DNA from: Candidatus Methanomethylicaceae archaeon
GTDB lineage: Archaea > Thermoproteota > Methanomethylicia > Methanomethylicales > Methanomethylicaceae
Direction of reading: 5' to 3'
Assembly: GCA_025057955.1 (NCBI GenBank)
Contig: JANXER010000004.1
Location: 1-49,327 of the forward strand
DNA length: 49,327 nt
Shown in pieces: positions 1-9,503 of this stretch; positions within the stretch are counted from its first letter, which is position 1; every line of letters begins with the position of its first letter. Both the position numbers and the translations under genes were made by a program. A model generated the notes under the pieces. The model had not been told where the DNA came from and ran no database searches. It worked only from the letters and a program-made list of their open reading frames with translations.

Positions 1-1320
1 TTTAGCCTTCAATTCCTTCAATCTCTCAATCTTCTTCTTTAATCTCTCCTTCCAATTCTTTGGCAATTTCCTTTTATGATAGCAAGTTTTTGCAGCTTCT
101 AAATTGGCCATGATTGCATAATATTTCTTTAGATATATTGGATCATCTTTATTCACCTTGAAGCTTTCCAAGGCATTTTTAACGGCAATAGATGCATGAT
201 ATGTTCTGAACACCTTGGCAGTTAGCCCTGGTAGAACTTCTGCTAAATAAGCATTTACTTTTTGCGATCTCACACCTTCAAATATGTATTCTCCTCCCTC
301 GGCTATGAATTCCTTCAAATTTTTATAAACGGGCTCTGGTGGGATTATTGTTCTTATCCATCTCACAGAATCCTTTCCCAGAAAGTCGAATGTTATACTT
401 CCATCGGGATTGAACTTTATATGCTCTGATCTTAATGTTGTTGCTCCTACAGTATCCACCTCATCTTCATCCTTCTCATCACCCACCCTCATTTTCAATT
501 CATCTATTAAATAACAAACTGTGGCTATTTTTCTCTCAAAGGGATCTCTTGACTCCAAACCATTAGCAATATGATTTCTCACTTTGTCTATTACTTTTGC
601 CAACTCCCATGATTTATTGAATTTTTCAATATCTCTACATTGCTTTAAGTAAGTGCTATCTGAAAGCCAAACATATTTCATCTTTCCAATTAATTTATCT
701 CTCCATTTAGCTATCCAAAGGGAGTGAGGATCAAAAACTACTGCTTTCCAAGATGATCCATTGTTTGGTGGATCAGGAATTTTAGCATCTGGAGATAGAT
801 TTAAAATAACATCTTCTGTCTTAATTGCTGGCTTCCATCTTCCTCTTAAAGGATGATCTCCTCTTCCAATGAATATACTAGCTGGCTCTGCTCTATAATT
901 TGAGATTTCCATTAATATTCCATTCACAATTGCATATCCATATTTCTTCTTATTTTCTTCTCTTATCTTCTTTCTCTCCTGAGCCAGAAGCTTTTTCTCC
1001 TCTTTACTCATGCTTTCCTTTTTAAGCCTCTCCTTATCCAGCCATTCTATTATTTCTGAAAAATCGAAATCCTCTGGCTTTATCTTCCCCTTTATTCCCA
1101 ATGCCCTTCCAAAATCCTTAAAGAAATTTCTCACAAATACTCTATCCTTTGCATAATCTGTTGAAAGCTTCTTAACCCAAGCTACTGCCATTTCCTCTTG
1201 TTCTGGCGTCAATTTTATTTCATTTCCTCTGAACTTTATTCTGAAGCCAATAGGTTCGTATTGTGGAATTAAGATACCATTGTGAATTAGCTGCCATATC
1301 TCCATTTTTTCCATTGCCAT
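1..1320 (-). CDS. topIB: DNA topoisomerase IB, eukaryotic-type (3' end truncated by the window edge, before the catalytic-Tyr domain)
   Basis: Open minus frame from ATG at 1320 to the edge (absent from the ORF track because it has no stop). Translation includes YGYAIVNGILMEISNYRAEPASIFIGRGDHPLRGRWKPAI, RVGDEKDEDEVDTVGATTLRSEHI, FDFLGKDSVRW and PGLTAKVFRTYHASIAV, which match the human Top1 core motifs (FRVEPPGLFRGRGEHP, RAGNEKDDDEADTVG, FDFLGKDSIR, PGLTAKVFRTYNASIT). It ends in a Lys/Glu-rich linker-like stretch. Confidence 0.95.
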   Translation of the reverse strand, partial: MAMEKMEIWQLIHNGILIPQYEPIGFRIKFRGNEIKLTPEQEEMAVAWVKKLSTDYAKDRVFVRNFFKDFGRALGIKGKIKPEDFDFSEIIEWLDKERLKKESMSKEEKKLLAQERKKIREENKKKYGYAIVNGILMEISNYRAEPASIFIGRGDHPLRGRWKPAIKTEDVILNLSPDAKIPDPPNNGSSWKAVVFDPHSLWIAKWRDKLIGKMKYVWLSDSTYLKQCRDIEKFNKSWELAKVIDKVRNHIANGLESRDPFERKIATVCYLIDELKMRVGDEKDEDEVDTVGATTLRSEHIKFNPDGSITFDFLGKDSVRWIRTIIPPEPVYKNLKEFIAEGGEYIFEGVRSQKVNAYLAEVLPGLTAKVFRTYHASIAVKNALESFKVNKDDPIYLKKYYAIMANLEAAKTCYHKRKLPKNWKERLKKKIERLKELKAK

Positions 1321-1500
1321 AGAAATAAGGCAAAAAATTACATAAATTTTTCTTCATAATTGTTTTTTTTATATAAGACTCTTTAATAAAAGATAAAATA
1401 ATATTCTTATAATATATATAATTATTTTTCTTATAAAATTTTTATTTAGGATTAGCTTATAAGGAACTTTTGCGGATTTTTTGGCACTGAAGGGAACTTA

Positions 1501-3246
1501 ATGAAAAATCTTGCCATTTTAGAGGTGATTTTAGAGAACTTCATGTCCTATGAGTACGCTAGAGTACCTCTGAGGAGGGGATTAAATTTAATTTGCGGTC
1601 CAAATGGCTCGGGAAAATCTTCAATTCTTCTAGGTATATCAGTGGCTACTGGACAGAGCTATACTGAGCGCTCAAAGAGATTAGCAGATCTTATAAGGAG
1701 AGGAAAAGATAGTGCTAGAGTTACCCTAATACTAGATAATAGTGAATCTGATGGGAAGCGACCAATTCCATACATAAGTAGTGATATAATATCCATCTCT
1801 CGGTATCTAAAAAAAGATGGAAAATATTGGTTTGAAATAAATGGAAGAGAAGTTAGCAAGTTTGATATTGAAAGACTCTTCAAAAGTGTTGGAATGAATC
1901 CCGATAATATGCTTATAATAATGCATCAGAATATGATAGAGGAATTTGCTATAACTTCCCCTGAGGATAAACTAAGGATGGTTGAAGAAGCTGTGGGCTT
2001 TTCCCAGTATAGAGAGGCAATATATGAATCTGAAGAGAAGCTCAATAGAATTGTTGGAGAAGAGGAAGCAACTTCTCAGCTCTTAGCAAGTGCTGAGCAG
2101 AATTTATCATATTGGAAGGAGCTGAATGAAAAATATAATGAGAAGAAAAGATTACTTGAGAGAAAGCACTACTTAGAGAGAGAGTTAATTTGGTCTCAAA
2201 TAATAAGACAAGAAAGCATAATTGCTCAATTAGAGGAGAAAGTTCGCTTCAAATTCTCTCAATTAAAATCTGTGGATGAGAGACTTTTGGAAAAATTGAA
2301 TATGGCAGAAGCCCTTTGGATAGAATATCTCTCACTTAAGGAGAAATTAAGAAAGCTACTATACAATGGTAAAAATTTTGAAGAAATAGGAATAATTGAT
2401 GAGAAATTGGATAAGGCTGTGAAGGATTATGTTAATACAAGGGTTGAAGAGGCCATACTTAAATATCGTAGAGAGGAAATAGAAGGTGAAATTAAAGAGC
2501 TTGAAAATTCCTTAAAAGAGGCAAGGAATGTATATTCAGAGCTTGAGAAGCTAAAGGTAGGTGATAGAATTTTTACTAATAGAGCCCCCTCAGAGATATC
2601 TGATGAAATTAGATTTATAAATGCACATTTGCTCTCTCTTGGAGATATACCAGAGGATACACCTTCTCTCTATCAAGCCTATTTGAAAACTTATAATGAA
2701 TTGAAACAGAGAATAGTAACTGTAAGTGAGAATAGAAAAAAAGTGCTTGAAGAGTTGGAGGAAAGAAAGAAAGTATGGCGAAGAATTATGGAGAATCTCA
2801 TTGATGAAGTCAATCCAATTTATCGTGAAATTCTGAGTAAAGTGGGTGGCACTGGAGGCTTAAGATTAGTTAATATGGAAGATCCTGAGAAAGCTGGATT
2901 GGAGATAACTGTTGGATTTAGGGGATCTGCACCTGTTCTCTTAAATGCATATTCACAAAGCGGAGGCGAAAGAGCTGTAGCCACCATGGCTTTTCTTCTT
3001 GCGCTTCAGCATCATCTCAAATCTCCAATAAGAGCCATTGATGAATTTGATGTACATATGGATCCACATAATCGAGAGGCTGTTATGAGAATGTTGTTCT
3101 CCTTTGTAAATGAAAATCCAAACGTTCAATTCATAATAATAACCCCAAGCCAAATGAGCATTATTAGTGAATCTGCCAACATAATATTCATTCAAATTGT
3201 TCATGGAAAATCGGAGGTCGCTAAGATTGCCACAACGCAAAGATGA
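1501..3246 (+). CDS. Short SMC/Rad50-superfamily ATPase, SMC5/6-like heads, no evident hinge or zinc hook
   Basis: Walker A CGPNGSGKSS near the N-terminus; C-terminal signature/Walker B SQSGGERAVATMAFLLALQ...IRAIDEFDVHMDPHNREAVM resembling SMC5/SMC6; only about 270 aa of mostly coiled-coil between heads; no CxxC. Confidence 0.85.
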   Translation: MKNLAILEVILENFMSYEYARVPLRRGLNLICGPNGSGKSSILLGISVATGQSYTERSKRLADLIRRGKDSARVTLILDNSESDGKRPIPYISSDIISISRYLKKDGKYWFEINGREVSKFDIERLFKSVGMNPDNMLIIMHQNMIEEFAITSPEDKLRMVEEAVGFSQYREAIYESEEKLNRIVGEEEATSQLLASAEQNLSYWKELNEKYNEKKRLLERKHYLERELIWSQIIRQESIIAQLEEKVRFKFSQLKSVDERLLEKLNMAEALWIEYLSLKEKLRKLLYNGKNFEEIGIIDEKLDKAVKDYVNTRVEEAILKYRREEIEGEIKELENSLKEARNVYSELEKLKVGDRIFTNRAPSEISDEIRFINAHLLSLGDIPEDTPSLYQAYLKTYNELKQRIVTVSENRKKVLEELEERKKVWRRIMENLIDEVNPIYREILSKVGGTGGLRLVNMEDPEKAGLEITVGFRGSAPVLLNAYSQSGGERAVATMAFLLALQHHLKSPIRAIDEFDVHMDPHNREAVMRMLFSFVNENPNVQFIIITPSQMSIISESANIIFIQIVHGKSEVAKIATTQR

Positions 3247-4018
3247 ATATTATGAAGAGTTGGCCAAGATAATAAACTTATGCCAAAGCATAAGGACAAA
3301 AGGAGAAGATCCTTTTCTAATAGACATTCCTCAAAAGCTTCAATTATTGAGAAAGCTGCTACCAAAATGGAAGCTCATAGAGGAATTATTGATGGATGCT
3401 GAAGCCATGAAGGAGCTCTCTCTTATGGTGAAATTACAAAGCGACTGGATTAAGAGAAAAGCCTCAGGTCTTTTCATAGATCCATTTCTTATAAGGGCGA
3501 AGATATCCCTTATGGGTAAGAAGGAGCTTGCTTCTGCATTTCTTTCATCATGGCATCCCATTGTTAGCTTGGAACAACTCACTTCGAAAAAACTTGAAGA
3601 AGCACTTGATTATTGGAGAGCGCTTATTCCTCTCTCCCAGAGGCTCAAGGAATTGGAAGAAGTGAGGAAAATTGAAGAAAGTACTTTGAGCATATCAGAT
3701 TTAATGAAATTGAAGTTTTTATCAGATAGAACATTTGAGGAAGAGCTTTTAAGAATGAAGGAGGAGCTTAAGAATCTTAAAGAACCAATAGATTATTGGA
3801 AATTTGTGGTTAAAGAAGATTATGAGAGCACTATTTTAAGAGCTTATATTCTCAGCTTTATAATATCTGAAGGTTATGTTGATTTAATGTTTAATCCCAT
3901 TGAGGAGAGAATCCTAATACTACCGAGCTCAGCTTCTAAAAAGAAGACTCCTAGATCTTTCCCAATAGCTGTTAATTATGAAAAATGGATGGAGAAGAAA
4001 AATGAACGAAGAGGTTAA
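3197..4018 (+). CDS. Kleisin (ScpA)-like partner of the SMC-like ATPase (putative)
   Basis: Overlaps the SMC-like gene by 50 nt (true start may be internal). N-terminal KGEDPFLIDI...MDAEAMKELSLMVKLQSDWIKRKASGL resembles the archaeal ScpA pattern (xxDPWxIDI ... LxxAAxLLxxKSxxL). C-terminal ILRAYILSFIISEGYVDLMFNPIEERILILP resembles a kleisin winged helix. Confidence 0.5.
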   Translation: MFMENRRSLRLPQRKDEYYEELAKIINLCQSIRTKGEDPFLIDIPQKLQLLRKLLPKWKLIEELLMDAEAMKELSLMVKLQSDWIKRKASGLFIDPFLIRAKISLMGKKELASAFLSSWHPIVSLEQLTSKKLEEALDYWRALIPLSQRLKELEEVRKIEESTLSISDLMKLKFLSDRTFEEELLRMKEELKNLKEPIDYWKFVVKEDYESTILRAYILSFIISEGYVDLMFNPIEERILILPSSASKKKTPRSFPIAVNYEKWMEKKNERRG

Positions 4019-4565
4019 AATATCTAGAAAATTGAGAAGAGCTGCTTTGCTTCTGCTATTTCAACATCATAGACTTCCTGGTGCAAAGGGCTGGGAATTG
4101 AGAAAGGCATTGGGCAAGGATTATATGAAAATCATAAAACTTCTCAATAGAAGATTGGAGGAACTTGGCTTAGAAATTAAGATAGTACATGAAAGTGGAA
4201 GTGAAGAATATACTGAGGAAGATTTCGATAGAGCCAGATTTTATGTTGTTTGTAAATCTCCGGCTATTGAGGAATTATCTGGATGGAGGATAGATTCGCT
4301 TGCAGTATTAGCTGCTTCTATTGCATATATAATCTCAAAGCAGGGAAGGGTGAATAGAAGTGAGGTTGAGGAGTTGCTTAGGGAAAAGTTTCCAGATTGG
4401 AAAATTGAATATGACTTAAATAATTTCATAAGAAGAGGCTACTTAAGTGAGGATGACTCTGGAAATCTTTATATTGGCTGGAGGACTAGAGCTGAAATAG
4501 ATAAAAAAACCCTTCTTGAGATAATTGCTGGTTACTTTCCTTCGGAAGAAAATCAAAAATTGTAA
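4002..4565 (+). CDS. KITE (ScpB/Nse1/Nse3)-like tandem winged-helix protein (putative)
   Basis: ORF 3978..4565; the ATG at 4002 is the more likely start. Two winged-helix-like halves: GAKGWELRKALGKDYMKIIKLLNRRLEELGLEIKIV and DSLAVLAASIAYIISKQGRVNRSEVEELLREKF. Last gene of an overlapping three-gene operon. Confidence 0.5.
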   Translation: MNEEVKISRKLRRAALLLLFQHHRLPGAKGWELRKALGKDYMKIIKLLNRRLEELGLEIKIVHESGSEEYTEEDFDRARFYVVCKSPAIEELSGWRIDSLAVLAASIAYIISKQGRVNRSEVEELLREKFPDWKIEYDLNNFIRRGYLSEDDSGNLYIGWRTRAEIDKKTLLEIIAGYFPSEENQKL

Positions 4566-4606
4566 GTAAATCTTTATATATAATTTTTACAAAAAAAGTT
4601 AATTCT

Positions 4607-5551
4607 ATGTCAAGCGAGATCTATGATGTTATAATAATTGGATGTGGCCCAGCGGGCGCTTCTGCAGCCATATATGCTGCAAGAAAGAAGCTGAGAGCTC
4701 TTGTAATTTCAAGGGATTTAGGAGGACAACTTCTAATAGCTGGCAGATTGGAAAACTATTTAGGCTTTATTGGTGGAGAGAGCTTTAATCTAATTGAAAT
4801 AATTGAAAGGCAATTAAGGGAACTTAATGTAGAAATTGTACTTAATGAAGTAAAAAAAGTTGAAAAAATGAATGAAATTTTCAAGGTTATTACAGATAAA
4901 GAGGCTTTCCTTGGAAGATCTATTATAGCAACAGGCGGAAGCATTCCAAAAAAACTAGGCATTCCTGGTGAGGAAGATTTTATTGGTAGAGGCGTTAGCT
5001 ATTGTGCCATATGTGATGCTCCATTCTCTAGAAATCGCACTGCTGCTGTGATAGGAGGAGGTAATTCTGCCTTTCATGCTCTTCTCACTGTGGCTAAATA
5101 TGCTAATAAAGTCTATTTAATACATAGAAGGGATAGCTTTAGAGCTGATCCCATTCTAATAGATGAAGCGAGGAAATTGAATAATGTGGAATTTTTAATG
5201 AATAGTACTGTGGAAAAAATCTTTGGAAAAAATAAGCTCGAAGGAATTGTGATTAAGAATTTATTGGATGGTAAAACATACAATTTAAACATGGATGTTA
5301 TATACATAGAAATTGGGCGTGAAGTAAATATAGATTATATTAAGCATTTGGTTAAAACTGATGAATCTGGTTATATTATTGTTGATAAGCATCAGAGGAC
5401 TTCTTGTGAGGGTATATTTGCTGCAGGAGATATTACCGATAGACCTTATAAACAAGCTATAGTGGCAGCAGGAGATGGAGCTGTTGCAGCTCTTTCAGCC
5501 TATGATTATATAGTCTATTCAATAAAAAATTTAACATCTCCTTCAAAGTAA
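4607..5551 (+). CDS. trxB: Thioredoxin reductase-like FAD-dependent oxidoreductase
   Basis: GCGPAGASAAIYAARKKL (FAD), CAICDAPF redox CxxC, GGGNSAFHALLTVAKYANKVYLIHRRD (NADPH), GIFAAGDITD. Confidence 0.92.
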   Translation: MSSEIYDVIIIGCGPAGASAAIYAARKKLRALVISRDLGGQLLIAGRLENYLGFIGGESFNLIEIIERQLRELNVEIVLNEVKKVEKMNEIFKVITDKEAFLGRSIIATGGSIPKKLGIPGEEDFIGRGVSYCAICDAPFSRNRTAAVIGGGNSAFHALLTVAKYANKVYLIHRRDSFRADPILIDEARKLNNVEFLMNSTVEKIFGKNKLEGIVIKNLLDGKTYNLNMDVIYIEIGREVNIDYIKHLVKTDESGYIIVDKHQRTSCEGIFAAGDITDRPYKQAIVAAGDGAVAALSAYDYIVYSIKNLTSPSK

Positions 5552-6195
5552 ATAACACTTTCCTCCAAAGCCACCTTGAACGCTCTTATAATTAAATTCT
5601 TCATTATTCCTAATTTAATAGCCTCATAAAATTTTCTATCCATATTATAGTTTATGGATATGCTATGAGCATCCTTTCGCATTATTATGAATATGATCAT
5701 TGGCTTTGCATTACAATTCATCATATCTAATAATTGTCTTGAACCTCGAAGAGTTGGAGCATCTGGAAAAAGCGCAATTCCATTTTCACAAAGAGTACAT
5801 CCTTTTACCTCAACAATATATTTTACATCATCTTTTCTCAATAAGAAATCTATTATTGATTTACCACATCTTATATTTTCCTCTATAATCTCAAATTTCA
5901 GAATGGATTTCTCTATCATTTTCTTCAAAATTAAATTTGGCATTCTTGAGTCCACAATAACCCAATATCCATTAGATTTTACTGCTATAACATCGTATTC
6001 CGTTTTCCTCTTATCATGAGAGACTTTCTTAAATAATATCCTTCTATTTGGTATTAAAAGCTCTCTTAATCTTCCTGGATCATGAAGATGACAAGTTAGC
6101 TTTCTATTATTATAATTAACTAATACCGTAAATCTATTTAATCTCTCTAAGAATTCCCCCTCATACAACTCTCCCTCAATCTTCATTAAAATCAT
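5515..6195 (-). CDS. sfsA: SfsA family protein
   Basis: LTCHLHDPGRLRELLIPNRRILF, VEVKGCTLCENGIALFPDAPTLRGSRQL. Convergent 37-nt overlap with the trxB-like gene. Confidence 0.9.
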   Translation of the reverse strand: MILMKIEGELYEGEFLERLNRFTVLVNYNNRKLTCHLHDPGRLRELLIPNRRILFKKVSHDKRKTEYDVIAVKSNGYWVIVDSRMPNLILKKMIEKSILKFEIIEENIRCGKSIIDFLLRKDDVKYIVEVKGCTLCENGIALFPDAPTLRGSRQLLDMMNCNAKPMIIFIIMRKDAHSISINYNMDRKFYEAIKLGIMKNLIIRAFKVALEESVIYFEGDVKFFIE

Positions 6196-6240
6196 GTTCT
6201 CAAAAATAATATTTATTTGGGTTTTATAATCTTTAGTGAA

Positions 6241-9081
6241 ATGTTGCTTTCAAAACCCATTCAAAAATTACTTGAAGAGAAGAGATTTACTAAATTCACT
6301 GAACCTCAAGAGAAGGCTATTCCACTAATACTTGAAGGCAAGAATGTATTAATAATAGCTCCTACTGGAACGGGAAAAACTGAAGCAGCCTTTCTTCCCA
6401 TTCTGGATATGTTGATTAGAGAGGGTAGAAGAGGGGGAATTAGCGTTCTATATATTACTCCCCTTAGAGCTCTAAATAGGGATTTAATGGATAGATTACA
6501 TTGGTGGTGTAGTAGACTGGACTTAAAAATATCTGTTAGACATGGGGATACTGAAACGAAGGAAAGGGGAAGACAAGCTTTATCTCCTCCAGATGTATTA
6601 ATCACAACACCAGAGACGCTTCAAGCCATTCTTCCTGGTAAGCGATTGAGAAAACATTTATCAAAGGTAAAATGGATTATAATTGATGAAGTTCATGAAT
6701 TAACAAATGATAAGAGAGGAAGCCAGCTTTCCATTGCTTTAGAGAGAATTAGAAAAATCACTGAAGAGGAACCTCAAATAATTGGACTATCTGCAACCAT
6801 TGGTTCTCCTGATGAGGTTTCGAAGTTCTTAGTTGGAGTAGGAAGAGAATGTGAAATAGTGCGAGTCTCCATAGCCAAGGATATGAAGCTGAGCGTTGAA
6901 ATGCCTGATGTGAAGGATATTGATTTAAAGCTAGCGGAGAAAATTGCCACTTTTCCCGAGGTGGCCGCAAGATTAAGATTAATGAAGGAATTGATAGATG
7001 AAAATAGATCAGCGTTAATATTCACCAATACTAGATCTGAGGCAGAGGTTCTTGCTAGTAGATTTAGAGTATGGGATATGAATATACCAATTAGTATACA
7101 TCATGGTAGTTTATCAAAATCCTCTAGAGTTGAAGCTGAGAGTGGACTAAAGAGAGGAGAACTAAAGGGCGTTGTATGTACTTCCTCCCTTGAACTTGGA
7201 ATAGATATTGGCACAATAGATCTTGTAATTCAATATAATTCTCCCAGGCAAGTTACAAGGCTTTTACAAAGAGTGGGTAGATCGGGTCATTGGGTTGGAG
7301 GAACTTCAAAGGGTGTCATAGTAGCTTTAGATTCGGATGATGCTCTTGAGTCTATTGTAATAGCTAGAAGGGCTCTTAGGGAAGAGCTTGAGAGAGTGGA
7401 GATGGTGGAAAAACCACTTGATGTTCTTGTACATCAAATAGCGGGATTAATTATTGAGTATGGAAGATTGAAGTTCAATGATATTATGGAATTGGTGAAA
7501 AAGGCCTATCCATTTAGGAATTTAACAGAGGAGGAATTGAAATCAGCTTTGGAATTTATGAGTAATAGAAGGCCAAGGCTAGCATTATATATACCAGAGG
7601 AAGATGTTGTAATTAAGGCAAGACCATATGATGCAGTGTTCAAATATTATTTTGAGAACCTATCCATGATACCTGAGGAAAAACATTATCTAGTAATAGA
7701 TGAGGAGAAGGATGAAGCTGTTGGAATGCTTGATGAAGCATTTGTTGCAGAATATGGTGAGCCTGGTGTGAAATTCATTGTTAGAGGATCTCCTTGGAGA
7801 ATTCTTCATATATACAAGGATACAGTATATGTCAAAGCTGAAAATGATCCATTAGGTGCCATTCCTGATTGGGTTGGAGATGAAATTCCAGTTCCCTTTG
7901 AAATTGCACAAGAAGTGGGAGCAATTAGGGAATTGGTTAATAGAATGATAAAGAGCGGAAGATCTCATGAAGAGATAATAGATATTCTTGAAAAGCATTA
8001 TCCGGCTCCTAGAGAGCTTCTCAATAAAGCCACAGCTGAGATTGTGGAGCAAGCAGAAGGAGTATGGGAAGTGCCTACGGATAAAATAATCACTATAGAG
8101 TGTTGGGAGGGCTATGTAATCATAAATTGTGCCTTTGGTCTAATGATAAATAAAGCTCTTTCGAGATTATTGGGCTATTTGATTAGTGAGCGTACTGGAA
8201 GCGGTGTTGGGGCCTCTCAAGATCCATATAGAGTTTTTCTGAAGACCTTCATTAATGGAAGGGAAGTGGCAGAGATTCTGAGGAATATAGATGTGGAAGA
8301 TTTAGATAATTTAATTGAAATTTCCATTGAGAAAACAGGGTTATTCAAGAGGCGTTTACTACATGTAGCAAAGAGATTTGGAATTATTGCTAAGGATGCT
8401 GATCTAAGTGAAGTAAGCTTACAGCAGCTTGCAGAAAACCTCAAGGATACTATAATATGGAGGGAGGCATTGAAGGAAATCTCCCATAAGGATTTAGATA
8501 TTAAGGGATTAAAGGAAGTTATTAGAAAAATTAGAGAGGGATATTTTAAAATAGTTGTTATGAATGAGGAGCTTCCATTATCTCCCATATCCAGGCTTGG
8601 AATAAGAAAGCTAAGTTGGAAGACGGATTTAATTCCTGCGGATAGATTGAGAAGAATTATGATAGAGTCTGGAAAAGCTAGATTATTGAATGAAGCCAGA
8701 GTAGCATTATGTTGTGATTGCCTCAGATATGTGGAAAATATTAGAATTAAAAACTTTAAGATGAACTGTCCAAATTGTGGATCAATGAAAATTGCCCTTC
8801 TTGATGCAGATCCTAAAGAGGTATTACAAATGGCCTCTGAAGTATTAGATAAAAAAAGGCCCTCTGAGAAATTTAAGAGACTCTATAGAAATGCCATGGA
8901 GATTGGGGAGCTCATTGCCACTTATGGCCTTCCTGCTGTAATGGCTATTGCTGCTAGAAATCTTTCAAAAACTTCTATATTAAGAATAGCCTCCGCTAAT
9001 ATCTCAGATATGGATTTTCTAGTGGATATGATTTTAAGAGAGGAGAGGGAAAGCCTTAAAAGTCGTTATGAAAGCTATTAA
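6241..9081 (+). CDS. lhr: Lhr-family DEAD/DEAH helicase
   Basis: ORF 6217..9081; ATG at 6241 likely. APTGTGKTEAAFLP, IIDEVHELTNDKRGSQL, GLSATIG, STSLELGIDIG-like CTSSLELGIDIGTIDLVIQ, LLQRVGRSGHW; C-terminal zinc motif CCDC...CPNC. Confidence 0.93.
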   Translation: MLLSKPIQKLLEEKRFTKFTEPQEKAIPLILEGKNVLIIAPTGTGKTEAAFLPILDMLIREGRRGGISVLYITPLRALNRDLMDRLHWWCSRLDLKISVRHGDTETKERGRQALSPPDVLITTPETLQAILPGKRLRKHLSKVKWIIIDEVHELTNDKRGSQLSIALERIRKITEEEPQIIGLSATIGSPDEVSKFLVGVGRECEIVRVSIAKDMKLSVEMPDVKDIDLKLAEKIATFPEVAARLRLMKELIDENRSALIFTNTRSEAEVLASRFRVWDMNIPISIHHGSLSKSSRVEAESGLKRGELKGVVCTSSLELGIDIGTIDLVIQYNSPRQVTRLLQRVGRSGHWVGGTSKGVIVALDSDDALESIVIARRALREELERVEMVEKPLDVLVHQIAGLIIEYGRLKFNDIMELVKKAYPFRNLTEEELKSALEFMSNRRPRLALYIPEEDVVIKARPYDAVFKYYFENLSMIPEEKHYLVIDEEKDEAVGMLDEAFVAEYGEPGVKFIVRGSPWRILHIYKDTVYVKAENDPLGAIPDWVGDEIPVPFEIAQEVGAIRELVNRMIKSGRSHEEIIDILEKHYPAPRELLNKATAEIVEQAEGVWEVPTDKIITIECWEGYVIINCAFGLMINKALSRLLGYLISERTGSGVGASQDPYRVFLKTFINGREVAEILRNIDVEDLDNLIEISIEKTGLFKRRLLHVAKRFGIIAKDADLSEVSLQQLAENLKDTIIWREALKEISHKDLDIKGLKEVIRKIREGYFKIVVMNEELPLSPISRLGIRKLSWKTDLIPADRLRRIMIESGKARLLNEARVALCCDCLRYVENIRIKNFKMNCPNCGSMKIALLDADPKEVLQMASEVLDKKRPSEKFKRLYRNAMEIGELIATYGLPAVMAIAARNLSKTSILRIASANISDMDFLVDMILREERESLKSRYESY

Positions 9082-9503
9082 GCTATATAGCTTGAACTCC
9101 TTCCTTCCTCTGAAGACTGTGCTATCATGGGAAGAGGTATGGGTGGAGGAATGTTTAATGATTTAGCAATGATTACTCCTTCTATGAAGGAGGCATTTGC
9201 CACGCTTTGTAATATTTGTGCTGGAATAGCCTTCTTCTTTTCATAGTTTTTTCTAATTTCCTCTAATTCCTCTTTACTTCCTGAGATTCTTATCAATCCT
9301 TTTATTATTATATTGGCTATTGCTGGATTATAGTTGGCAGTGAATATGAAGCTAAATTCAAGTCCATCACTTATTGGAGTTAACCTCATTATGCTTATAT
9401 TAGTGGTTATTTGAATATTTGTAGGTTCTGAGATTTCCAAGAATCTCTCCCCAAGCATATAGTTTATTACTATATTCAAGTTCAATTTCTCTCTCTCCTC
9501 CAA
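9078..9503 (-). CDS. Conserved hypothetical protein, possible SecB-like fold
   Basis: 141 aa; alternating beta pattern followed by SVANASFIEGVIIAKSLNIPPPIPLP, vaguely like the SecB C-terminus. Overlaps gcvT by 22 nt. Confidence 0.55.
   Translation of the reverse strand: MEEREKLNLNIVINYMLGERFLEISEPTNIQITTNISIMRLTPISDGLEFSFIFTANYNPAIANIIIKGLIRISGSKEELEEIRKNYEKKKAIPAQILQSVANASFIEGVIIAKSLNIPPPIPLPMIAQSSEEGRSSSYIA

Noticed and set aside
1659-3582. Antisense track ORFs inside the SMC-like operon (1659..1883, 2953..3240, 3340..3582)
   Set aside because: No family motifs, entirely opposite to well-supported coding genes; typical low-GC antisense ORFs.
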